Assembly: GCF_003688995.1 (NCBI RefSeq)
Contig: NZ_PENI01000005.1
Location: 248,001 to 312,000, forward strand
Source of the DNA: Streptomyces shenzhenensis
GTDB taxonomy: Bacteria > Actinomycetota > Actinomycetes > Streptomycetales > Streptomycetaceae
Direction of reading: 5' to 3'
Length of the DNA: 64,000 nucleotides
The notes below the pieces were generated by a model. That model did no database searches and was not told where the DNA came from. It saw nothing but the letters and a program-made list of their open reading frames with translations. Position numbers and translations under genes: made by a program. Positions 42,814 to 49,991 of the stretch are shown piece by piece; within the stretch, counting starts at the first letter, position 1, and every line of letters starts with the position of its first letter.

Positions 42814-42981
42814 CCTAGGGCCTCTCGTTTGGATCATGCCGGGCTCGCGGGCCCTGGCACCGCGCCTCGCGGCGTTGTCGTCGGTTGTCAGGGCTCCGCC
42901 CTGCCGCCCTCCTCCGCCTTGCGATCCACGGCACCAGACCCCGCTCCCTGATCCGGCCTGATCCAGACGAAAGACCCTAGG
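42814..42981. mobile_element. MITE-like element, 168 bp, with 27-bp inverted ends
   Basis: The left end (42814-42840) begins CCTAGGGCCTCTCGTTTGG and the right end (42955-42981), read on the other strand, begins CCTAGGGTCTTTCGTCTGG; the 27-bp ends match at 23 positions. The inside has no reading frame of note, so it would depend on a transposase elsewhere. The ends each finish in a CCTAGG palindrome, hinting at CTAG target duplication. The right end contains the TAG stop of the SDR gene. Confidence 0.7.
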
Positions 42982-43939
42982 CGAAGGCGTTCACGCCCGT
43001 CAGTTCGGCGGACAGGGTCCACAGGCGGGCCGCCTGCTCGGGGTCGCTCGCCCAGTCCTTCACGCCGACGCGTTCCCCGTCCGCGGGGGCCGGCTCGGCG
43101 ATGTCGCAGTCCTCCAGGTAGACCCCGCCCATGCCGTCGAGCCGGGGCGAGGTGGCCGCCCACAGCTGGGTGGCCGCACCCTGCTCCGGGGTCTTGAAGC
43201 CCTCCGGGTTCAGCGGGTTGCCCTGCTCGTCGATCCAGCCGCGCTCGACCATCTCGGCCCGGGGGAGATGGCGCTGGAGCGGGGTGAGGATGCCGCCCGG
43301 ATGCAGGGAGAACGCCCGGACCCCGGCGTCCTGACCCAGCCGGTCGAGATGGCGGGCGAACAGCGCGTTCGCCGTCTTCGCCTGCCCGTACGCCTCCCAC
43401 TTGTCGTAGCCGTGCCGCCACTGGACGTCGTCCCAGCGGATGCCGGAGGCATGGTGGCCCCGGGAGGAGACGGAGACGACCCGCGCGCCGCCGGGCTCCA
43501 GCGCCGGCCACAGCCGGTTGACGAGGGCGAAGTGACCGAGGTGGTTGGTGGCGAACTGGGCCTCCCAGCCGGGCCCCACCCGGGTCTCCGGGCAGGCCAT
43601 GATCGCGGCGCTGTCGATCACGAAGTCGACGGCGCGCCCGGAGGCCAGGAACCGCTCGGCGAAGCCGCGCACGCTCTCCAGGTCGCCGAGGTCCAGCTCG
43701 TCCACCTCGACGTCGTCGAGGCCGGTCAGCGTCTCATGGGCGACGGCGGGGCGCCGTGCGGGCACGACCACGCGGGCGCCCGCCCGGGTCAGCGCACGGG
43801 TGGTCTCCAGGCCGAGGCCGGAGTAGCCGCCGGTGACGATCGCGAGCCGCCCGGTGAGGTCGATGCCCGCGAGGACCTCGTCCGCCGTGCTGCCGGCGCC
43901 GAAGCCCGATCCGATCTTGTGCTGTGCGGTAGTACTCAT
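42977..43939 (-). CDS. Short-chain dehydrogenase/reductase (retinol dehydrogenase/WWOX-like)
   Basis: A protein of 320 residues with T-G-G-Y-S-G-L-G-L-E (NAD(P) loop), I-D-S-A-A in place of the usual N-N-A-G, Ser in V-S-V-S-S-R-G and a catalytic Y-G-Q-A-K (Y-x-x-x-K). The longer C-terminal lobe places it with extended SDRs acting on hydrophobic alcohols. Start ATG 43939 gives M-S-T-T-A-Q; the frame extends to 44059 but through a terminator hairpin. Its TAG stop lies in the end of the MITE-like element. Confidence 0.88.
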   Translation of the reverse strand: MSTTAQHKIGSGFGAGSTADEVLAGIDLTGRLAIVTGGYSGLGLETTRALTRAGARVVVPARRPAVAHETLTGLDDVEVDELDLGDLESVRGFAERFLASGRAVDFVIDSAAIMACPETRVGPGWEAQFATNHLGHFALVNRLWPALEPGGARVVSVSSRGHHASGIRWDDVQWRHGYDKWEAYGQAKTANALFARHLDRLGQDAGVRAFSLHPGGILTPLQRHLPRAEMVERGWIDEQGNPLNPEGFKTPEQGAATQLWAATSPRLDGMGGVYLEDCDIAEPAPADGERVGVKDWASDPEQAARLWTLSAELTGVNAFA

Positions 43940-43956
43940 GTCCGGAACGTTACGAA

Positions 43957-43972
43957 TTCGAGTGCTCTCGAA
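43957..43972. promoter_or_regulatory. Inverted repeat TTCGAGTGCTCTCGAA before the SDR gene
   Basis: Perfect 6-bp arms around a 4-bp centre, 18 bp before the SDR start; an operator candidate for an unidentified regulator. Confidence 0.5.
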
Positions 43973-44005
43973 GTCAAACGGAACCCGCCCGCGGACAGCG
44001 GGAAG

Positions 44006-44037
44006 CCCCGACCGTGACGGGGGAATCACGGCCGGGG
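44006..44037 (-). terminator. Hairpin terminator between PHP and SDR genes
   Basis: CCCCGACCGTGA / TCACGGCCGGGG, a 12-bp stem with one G-U type mismatch and an 8-nt loop, located after the PHP gene and before the SDR gene on the minus strand. Confidence 0.7.
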
Positions 44038-44135
44038 CGGCCAGGGGGTGGGCGCGCACGGCGGTCGCCTCTCGGCGAAGGGCTCCACAGGGCTCAAGGC
44101 GAACGCCCGTCCCTGTGGGCGGAAGATGAGGCCCG

Positions 44136-44176
44136 GGGACACTGTCCCGTCCACACCCACGGTCCGTTTAACGGAC
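44136..44176. repeat. Two short perfect palindromes downstream of the PHP gene
   Basis: GGGACACTGTCCC (44136-44148) and GTCCGTTTAACGGAC (44162-44176) lie 13 bp apart in the gap between the PHP and SDR genes. They could be regulator sites for the SDR gene or part of the PHP 3' region. Confidence 0.45.
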
Positions 44177-44227
44177 AACGACCCTCGGGTGTTCCGGCCA
44201 CAGGACCGCGCACCTGTGTGATCCGCG

Positions 44228-45277
44228 TCACGCCGGCGAGGTGCGACCCGCCGTCCGCTCCGGGACCCGGCCCTCCCGGGTCCAGGCCAGCAGCTCCGGC
44301 GCGGACCAGGTGGTCACCACCCGCTCGGCGGGCACCCCGCACTCCTCGGCCCGCGCACAGCCGAGGATCTGCCAGTCGAGCTGGCCCGGGGCGTGCGCAT
44401 CGGTGTCGATCGAGAACAGCACGCCCGCCCGGACCGCCGCGCGCAGCAGCCGCCGGGGCGGGTCGAGCCGCTCCGGGCGGCTGTTGATCTCCACGGCGGT
44501 GCCCGACTCGGCGCACGCGGCGAACACCGCGTCCGCGTCGAACCGGGACTCCGGGCGGCTCCGCTCGCCTCGCAGCCGCCCGGTGCAGTGGCCGAGCACA
44601 TCGGCGTGCGGACTGCGTACGGCGGCCACCATCCGGCGGGTCATCGCGCGGGCGTCCATCCGCAGCTTCGAGTGGACGGACACCACCACCACGTCGAGCA
44701 GCTCCAGCAGCTCCGGCTCCTGGTCCAGCGAACCGTCCTCCAGGATGTCGCACTCGATGCCGGTGAGCAGCCGGAACGGCGCCCAGGCCGCGTTCAGGCC
44801 GGCCACGGCGGCCAGCTGCTCGCGCAGCCGCGCCGGCGACAGCCCGCGGGCCACGGTCAGCCGGGGCGAATGGTCGGTCAGCACCGCCCAGTCGTGCCCG
44901 AGCCGCACCGCCGTGCGCCCCATCTCCTCGATCGTGCTGCCGCCGTCGGACCAGTCGGAGTGCAGGTGGCAGTCCCCGCGCTGCTGCTGTCGCAGCCACC
45001 GGCCGCCCTCGGCGAGGGGGCCGCCGGCCTTGTCCTCCAGGGTGCGCAGATAGCCGGGCACCTCACCGGCCAGCGCCTCCCGCACCACCTGGGCGGTCTT
45101 CGGTCCGACGCCCCTCAGCGACTCCAGGGACCCGGCGGCGGCGCGCTCGGCGACCTCGGCCGCGGGACGCGCGCCCAGCACCCGTGCGGCGGTACGGAAG
45201 GCGCGCACGCGATACGTCGGTGCCAGGGACCGCTCCAGCAGGAAGGCGATCCGGTCCAGCGCTTCGACGGGGTCCAT
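44228..45277 (-). CDS. PHP-domain phosphoesterase with N-terminal helix-hairpin-helix (PolX-like, no polymerase core)
   Basis: A protein of 349 residues. Residues 1-80 resemble the helical domain of family X DNA polymerases, including the L-R-G-V-G-P-K-T-A hairpin motif that contacts DNA; residues 100-330 form a PHP domain with the metal motif H104-L-H-S-D108 and later D-T-D-A-H. The polymerase fingers and palm that join these parts in PolX are missing, so it is likely a stand-alone DNA-repair or phosphate-releasing enzyme. ATG 45277 has GGAGG upstream. Confidence 0.85.
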   Translation of the reverse strand: MDPVEALDRIAFLLERSLAPTYRVRAFRTAARVLGARPAAEVAERAAAGSLESLRGVGPKTAQVVREALAGEVPGYLRTLEDKAGGPLAEGGRWLRQQQRGDCHLHSDWSDGGSTIEEMGRTAVRLGHDWAVLTDHSPRLTVARGLSPARLREQLAAVAGLNAAWAPFRLLTGIECDILEDGSLDQEPELLELLDVVVVSVHSKLRMDARAMTRRMVAAVRSPHADVLGHCTGRLRGERSRPESRFDADAVFAACAESGTAVEINSRPERLDPPRRLLRAAVRAGVLFSIDTDAHAPGQLDWQILGCARAEECGVPAERVVTTWSAPELLAWTREGRVPERTAGRTSPA

Positions 45278-45410
45278 CGCCACCTCCACCTCAAGGGTTG
45301 CCCAGGCGTGGCGGCGCCGCACGACGGCGGGCGGGCGGGCGTCGTGCGGCGCGCGATGGTCAATCGGGCGGATCGCCCATATCGGTCATGCGCGAATTAG
45401 GCTCGATGGC

Positions 45411-45656
45411 ATGACCGAGATAGCGAGCCCGCACATCTCCAGACCGCGGATCCTGGTCCTCGGAGTCATGCGGGGCAGGCCGGGCAGCCCGCCGTTCCGC
45501 ATCATGGAAGTCGACGGCCAGGTGGTCGGCGCGGCACGGGCCGTGACCGACGTCCTGGAGACCGCCGCCGCGTACGGCATCATCGTCCATGACCTGGACG
45601 ATCCGGAGGTGGTCCGCTGGGTGGGCGGCGACAAGTTCACCTGGACACCGCACTGA
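45411..45656 (+). CDS. Small conserved hypothetical protein
   Basis: A protein of 81 residues (M-T-E-I-A-S-P-H-I-S start, V-L-G-V-M-R-G-R-P-G-S-P-P-F-R, C-terminal W-V-G-G-D-K-F-T-W-T-P-H). It has no signal or membrane helix and I do not recognise a domain. Codon use at third positions is strongly G/C, as in real genes, and it is divergent from the PHP gene with a 133-bp shared upstream region. Confidence 0.7.
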   Translation: MTEIASPHISRPRILVLGVMRGRPGSPPFRIMEVDGQVVGAARAVTDVLETAAAYGIIVHDLDDPEVVRWVGGDKFTWTPH

Positions 45657-45668
45657 GATCCCGCCCGC

Positions 45669-46907
45669 TCAGCCGACCGTCCATTTCTGGTTCGCGCCGC
45701 CCGTGCAGGTCCAGATCTGCAGCCGGGTGCCGTTGGCGGCGTTGTTGTCCGTGACGTCCAGGCACTTGTCCGCCTGCGGGTTCACGATGTCGTGCGCGGC
45801 GGACACCGCCCATTTCTGGTTGGGGCCGCCCGTGCAGTCCCACAGTTGCACGGTCGAACCGTCCGCCGTGCCGTTGCCGGTGACGTCGAGGCACTTGCCG
45901 AGCGCCCGGATCGTGCCGTCCGAGCCCACCGACCACTGCTGGGCGGCGGTGCCGTTGCAGTCGTAGAGCTGTACGGGGGTGCCGTTGGCGGAGTTCGCGG
46001 CGGCCACGTCCACGCACTTGCCCGCCAGGCCCTTGATCGGGACGCCGGCCGGGCTGTCGCTGGTCGTCACCGACACCGAGTCCACGACCAGTTGCTGCGG
46101 GAACACGGTGGAGCCGTCCGGGTCGCCCGGCCAGTAGCCGCCCACCGCCAGGTTCAGGATCAGGAAGAACGGCTTGTTGAACACCCATGCGTTGCCGCCC
46201 AGGTCGGCCGGGGTGCGGGTCTGGTAGACGGTGCCGTCCACCGACCAGGTGATCGAGTTCGGCGCCCAGTCGACGGCGAAGGTGTGGAAGCCGTCCGCGA
46301 AGGCCTGCCCGTTCGGCAGGGTGTAGCCCGCGCCGATGCCGCCCGAACCGGAGTAGCCGGGGCCGTGGATGGTGCCGTGCACGGTCGAGGGCTCGAAGCC
46401 GACGTTCTCCATGATGTCGATCTCGCCCGAGTTCGGCCAGCCGACCTGACCGAGGTCGTTGCCCAGCATCCAGAAGGCGGGCCACATGCCCTGTCCGCGC
46501 GGGACCTTCATCCGCGCCTCGACGTGCCCGTACTGGGCGGTGAACTTCCCTGCGGTGTTCAGCCGGGCCGAGGTGTACTGGCATGTGCCGTACCAGCACT
46601 GGTAGTTCGCCGGGTTCTCGCGCCGGGCCGTGATGACCAGATGGCCCTGGCCGTCCAGGGCCGCGTTGTTGTTGCCCGACGTGTAGTACTGCCGCTCATG
46701 GTTGTTGACGTTGTCGCCGGTCTCGATCTGCCACTTCGAGGAGTCGACCGCCGCGCCCGCGGGGCCGTCGAAGGCGTCGGAGAACGTCACGGCGGTGACA
46801 CCGGCGTCGGAGGCGTCCGCCTGGGCGGGACCGATCGCGGCGGAGCCGACGAGCGCGGCGGACAGGGCGGCGAACAGACAGCTGCGGAGCAGACGTGGGG
46901 AGGCCAC
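45669..46907 (-). CDS. Secreted GH16 endo-beta-1,3-glucanase with ricin-type carbohydrate-binding module
   Basis: A protein of 412 residues with a Sec signal peptide (residues 1-30, cleavage after A-Q-A), a GH16 domain (about 38-280) with the catalytic motif G-E162-I-D-I-M-E167-N, and a C-terminal ricin-B/CBM13 trefoil (about 285-412) marked by Q-x-W repeats (Q-Q-W-S-V, Q-K-W-A-V, Q-K-W-T-V). It hydrolyses beta-1,3-glucans such as laminarin or fungal wall glucan outside the cell. GTG start. Confidence 0.94.
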   Translation of the reverse strand: MASPRLLRSCLFAALSAALVGSAAIGPAQADASDAGVTAVTFSDAFDGPAGAAVDSSKWQIETGDNVNNHERQYYTSGNNNAALDGQGHLVITARRENPANYQCWYGTCQYTSARLNTAGKFTAQYGHVEARMKVPRGQGMWPAFWMLGNDLGQVGWPNSGEIDIMENVGFEPSTVHGTIHGPGYSGSGGIGAGYTLPNGQAFADGFHTFAVDWAPNSITWSVDGTVYQTRTPADLGGNAWVFNKPFFLILNLAVGGYWPGDPDGSTVFPQQLVVDSVSVTTSDSPAGVPIKGLAGKCVDVAAANSANGTPVQLYDCNGTAAQQWSVGSDGTIRALGKCLDVTGNGTADGSTVQLWDCTGGPNQKWAVSAAHDIVNPQADKCLDVTDNNAANGTRLQIWTCTGGANQKWTVG

Positions 46908-47248
46908 GGCTCTCCCTTCCGTACGGCGGCCCGGAGCACGGAGGCGCCGGCCGAGGTGGGGGGTGAAGGTGACGCCTCTTGATTCAAGGAGTGAGATAAG
47001 GGATCGTCAATACCTTGGTACGGACCAGCGTCGGATGATCAAGGCGTGCCTGCCGGGCCGTTGGACGGCAGCGCGCGGCGCGGGCTGGTCCGGCTGGGTC
47101 CGCGGAGAGCTGCCGGGGCGCGGATCGCTGCGCGTGCGGACCGCCGACGCCGGGCCCGGCTCCGGGGGGAGCCGGGCCGGTCCGACGGCGAACGCCACCA
47201 TGCGGGCGCAGACGGCCGGCCTCGCCAACAGCCGTACGGGCAGCGGAA
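46908..47248. other. Upstream region of the glucanase gene
   Basis: Non-coding as far as I can see. On the minus strand TTGACG (47010-47005) could be a -35 box, but no good -10 follows. An 11-bp palindrome CTTGATTCAAG lies at about 46978-46988. Right of 47040 the sequence is GC-rich and featureless up to a terminator hairpin. Confidence 0.4.
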
Positions 47249-47278
47249 GCCCGGGCCGCTCCACGGAGCGGCCCGGGC
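47249..47278 (-). terminator. Hairpin terminator of the DUF4230 gene
   Basis: A perfect 14-bp stem GCCCGGGCCGCTCC / GGAGCGGCCCGGGC with a 2-base loop, 18 bp after the stop codon. Confidence 0.85.
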
Positions 47279-47295
47279 GGGCCCGGGCGGTGCGG

Positions 47296-47958
47296 TCAGT
47301 CGCGGTAGGAGACGTGCACCTCCGTGAAGCCGAGGGAGCGCAGGAGCCCTTGGAGCATGGCGGTGGTGTTGGTCTCGGCCCGGGTGGTCAGTTCGCTGTC
47401 CCGGGCCGCCTCGCCGATGTGCCGTACGGCGAGCTGCTGGACGGCCTGTTCGCTGTTGGGGTTGTCCGAGAAGAAGTCCCCGAGCCGGTTGAGCAGTCCG
47501 CGCTGCTTGGAGACGGTGTACGAGTGGTCGGCGTCCAGGGCCGGCTTGCCCAGCCGGGCGTGCGGCAGACGGAGCGTCGCCGACGTGCGGTCACCGTCGA
47601 CCGTCACGTCCCGCTCGCCCACCTGCCCGAGGTCGACGTAGCCGTCCACGGTGCCCGTCCCGACGTACAGGGTGCGGGTGCCGCGGATCGCGTCGGGCAG
47701 GTACTTGGTGTCCTTCTCCAGGTCCACGACGACCTGGAAGGTACCGGAGGCGGCGTCGTAACGGCTCATGTCCCGGATCGACTCCAGGAGCGCCGGGCCG
47801 GAGCGGTCGTGCGTCTCGGTGCCGAACAGGTCCTTGATGCCCGGCAGCACGGCCAGCCGGATCCCGGCGAAGAACACCGCGAGCACCAGGACCACGGCGG
47901 TCAGGGCCTTCGCCCAGCCCGGCATGCGTCCGGGCAGCCGCGTGATGGCAGTCGTCAT
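47296..47958 (-). CDS. DUF4230-domain membrane-anchored protein
   Basis: A protein of 220 residues with one N-terminal membrane helix (about 16-36) and an extracellular domain containing the motif V-V-V-D-L-E-K-D-T-K-Y-L-P and R-T-L-Y-V-G-T-G-T-V-D-G-Y-V-D-L-G typical of DUF4230. Family function is unknown. It stands beside a STAS-protein gene on the same strand, 104 bp away. Confidence 0.85.
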   Translation of the reverse strand: MTTAITRLPGRMPGWAKALTAVVLVLAVFFAGIRLAVLPGIKDLFGTETHDRSGPALLESIRDMSRYDAASGTFQVVVDLEKDTKYLPDAIRGTRTLYVGTGTVDGYVDLGQVGERDVTVDGDRTSATLRLPHARLGKPALDADHSYTVSKQRGLLNRLGDFFSDNPNSEQAVQQLAVRHIGEAARDSELTTRAETNTTAMLQGLLRSLGFTEVHVSYRD

Positions 47959-48062
47959 GTCGACGGTCCCCCTTTCTATCGTCTGGATGCCCCTCGAAGC
48001 CCCATGTCAGTCGGCCCAGTTGGCCGATCGGCGGCTCGACCGGGAGCACCGGGGGCGGACCG

Positions 48063-48455
48063 TCACCACGAGCCGGACGTGGCCTCCGGCTGTTCCAGGG
48101 CCGCGTCCACCGTGGGCCGCGGGGGCAGCAGCCGGGTCAGGCCGGTGACCCGTAGGACGCGCAGGGTCAGCGGGTGGGTGCACACGAGATGCAGCTGCCC
48201 GCCGCGCTCCAGTACCCGGGCGCGCGCCCGGTAGAGCAGGCGCAGCCCCGAGCAGTCGAAGAACTCGATGTGCCGCAGATCGATCACGACGCGGGCGCCG
48301 GGCTGGTGCGTCACCCGGTCCAGGTGCGGGCCGATCTCCGTGGCCGCCGCGATGTCGATCTCGCCATGGAACTCCAGCACCGTGGCGCCGCGGTCCTGGC
48401 GGACGCGCAGGTGCCGGGTGAGCGGTGCGGGTTCCTGCCGCGGTTCCGGGCGCAC
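48063..48455 (-). CDS. STAS-domain anti-sigma-factor antagonist
   Basis: A protein of 130 residues from GTG 48455, which has GGAGG seven nt before it (the frame opens at 48470). The STAS fold is shown by F-H-G-E-I-D-I-A-A-A, V-V-I-D-L-R-H-I-E-F-F-D-C-S-G-L-R-L-L, where the Ser after D-C is the usual phosphorylation site. Such proteins release a sigma factor by binding its anti-sigma kinase. No partner kinase or sigma gene is adjacent. Confidence 0.88.
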   Translation of the reverse strand: MRPEPRQEPAPLTRHLRVRQDRGATVLEFHGEIDIAAATEIGPHLDRVTHQPGARVVIDLRHIEFFDCSGLRLLYRARARVLERGGQLHLVCTHPLTLRVLRVTGLTRLLPPRPTVDAALEQPEATSGSW

Positions 48456-48506
48456 GACGTCACCTCCCACCCGTGCCGGGAAATCTGTTCCCCGCCCTGC
48501 AAGTTA

Positions 48507-48520
48507 CCCTCGTTAGAGGG
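48507..48520. promoter_or_regulatory. Inverted repeat CCCTCGTTAGAGGG before the STAS gene
   Basis: Five-base arms and a 4-base centre, 52 bp before the STAS start, in an AT-richer stretch that probably holds its promoter. Confidence 0.4.
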
Positions 48521-48576
48521 AATTTGAGCATGTTCGGTTGACATATGTCTTCCAGTTTGGCCGCACGCGTTGCGGT

Positions 48577-49527
48577 TCAGGCCGTCACCAGGACCAGTTT
48601 TCCGGTCGTCCGGCCGGTCTCCCCCAGCTCGTGCGCCCGCGCGGCCTCGGCCAACGGGAACGTCTCCGCGATCGTCGCCCGCAGCCTGCCCTCGGTCACC
48701 AGCGCGGCGATCGCCCGCATGCCCGCACGGTCGGCGTCCACGAGCATGCGGACCGCCCGTACCCCCAGCCGCGCCGCCTCGTCGTACAGCTCTCGTGAGC
48801 CGACCGGCAGGATGGACACCAGGATCCCGCCCGGGCGCAGCACCCGCAGCGAGCGGACGGCGTTGTCGCCCCCGAGGGTGTCCAGCACCACGTCGGCGTC
48901 CCGCACGGCTTCCGTGACGTCGGTGCCGCGGTAGTCGAGCGCCTCGTCCACGCCGATGCCCCGCAGGAAGTCGTGCTTGCCCGCGCTCGCCGTGCCGATC
49001 ACATACGCGCCCCGGGCCTTGGCGATCTGTACCGCCACATGGCCTACCCCGCCGGCCGCCGCGTGCACCAGCACCCGCCGGCCCGGCGCCAGCTCCGCCG
49101 TCTCGACCAGGGCCTGCCAGGCGGTCAGCGACACCAGCGGCAGCGCGCCCGCCTGCGCATGGTCGATCCCGGCGGGCTTGTGGGTGAGCGCGCGGGCGGG
49201 GGCGACGACGTACTCGGCGTGCGAGCCGTGCCCGAACGGGTAGGGCAGCATGCCGAAGACCTCGTCCCCGGGCGCGAACGCGGCCACACCGATCCCCGTC
49301 TCCTCGACCGTGCCGGAGACGTCCCAGCCCAGGACGAAGGGCGGCCTGCCCAGGAAGCCGCCGGTGGCCCGGTGTTTCCAGTCGGTGGGGTTGACCCCGG
49401 CGGCCCGGACCCGGACCAGTACCTCGTTCGGGCGCGGTGCGGGCCGCTCGAGCCGCACCTCCTTGAGCACCTCGGGGCCGCCGAGGACGTCCTGGCTGAT
49501 TGCGCGCATCGTGTTCACGCCATTCAT
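48577..49527 (-). CDS. NADP-dependent quinone oxidoreductase (zinc-less medium-chain dehydrogenase)
   Basis: A protein of 316 residues with a GroES-like N-terminal domain and a Rossmann domain bearing V-H-A-A-A-G-G-V-G-H-V-A-V-Q-I-A (A-x-x-G-x-x-G). The zinc ligands of alcohol dehydrogenases are absent, so it reduces quinones or enones. ATG 49527 (GGGGA five nt upstream) is preferred; ATG 49509 (M-R-A-I-S-Q), where relatives often start, is also possible. Confidence 0.9.
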   Translation of the reverse strand: MNGVNTMRAISQDVLGGPEVLKEVRLERPAPRPNEVLVRVRAAGVNPTDWKHRATGGFLGRPPFVLGWDVSGTVEETGIGVAAFAPGDEVFGMLPYPFGHGSHAEYVVAPARALTHKPAGIDHAQAGALPLVSLTAWQALVETAELAPGRRVLVHAAAGGVGHVAVQIAKARGAYVIGTASAGKHDFLRGIGVDEALDYRGTDVTEAVRDADVVLDTLGGDNAVRSLRVLRPGGILVSILPVGSRELYDEAARLGVRAVRMLVDADRAGMRAIAALVTEGRLRATIAETFPLAEAARAHELGETGRTTGKLVLVTA

Positions 49528-49991
49528 GATTCCCCGGACCGCCCCGGCCCGCAGTCCGGAACCCGCCACCCGTCCGGGCCGCGGTCCGCACCCCGGCCCG
49601 CCGGCGCCCCGGTCCCCCTCTCACCGGAACCACCTGGTCGCCGGCCTTGCTCGGGACGGTCGCCGGCCGTTCGCGTGGCCCGCCGCTGACCGGATCCGTC
49701 GCCCGCGGGCCGTCGGTTCTCGGCCGTGTGCGGGGCGGGCTCAGCGGCGGGTTCTGCGGCCAAGTCCCCTGATTTGTAAGGCGTTTGGCGATTCGGGCCA
49801 CCTGTCGGACAGTGACGGAACCCTCACGTCCGCAGGCCCGCGATGTTGATCTTTTCTCGTTCGAACCAGATAAGCTCCAGAACGTCACCGCGAGTTGACG
49901 GGACCGTTCCATCGAGCGGTTGACTCGCCGTGCCCATTCATGAGTGCGGTCCTTGCGCACCACCAAATCGTGATCGTGTTGCTTTCGAAGG
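49528..49991. other. 464-bp upstream region of the conservon
   Basis: No gene is supported. The left half is very GC-rich; from 49770 the sequence is less GC-rich (for example near GATGTTGATCTTTTCTCGTT), as expected of a promoter area for cvnA, but no hexamer pair is convincing. Confidence 0.5.

Noticed and set aside
42452..42961. Frames through the 21-bp repeats as a repeat-protein gene
   Set aside because: No start with a ribosome site, and the translation outside the repeats is random-looking; the MITE-like element interrupts it.
46702..48234. 510-codon plus-strand frame
   Set aside because: Antisense to the glucanase, DUF4230 and STAS genes and without domains.
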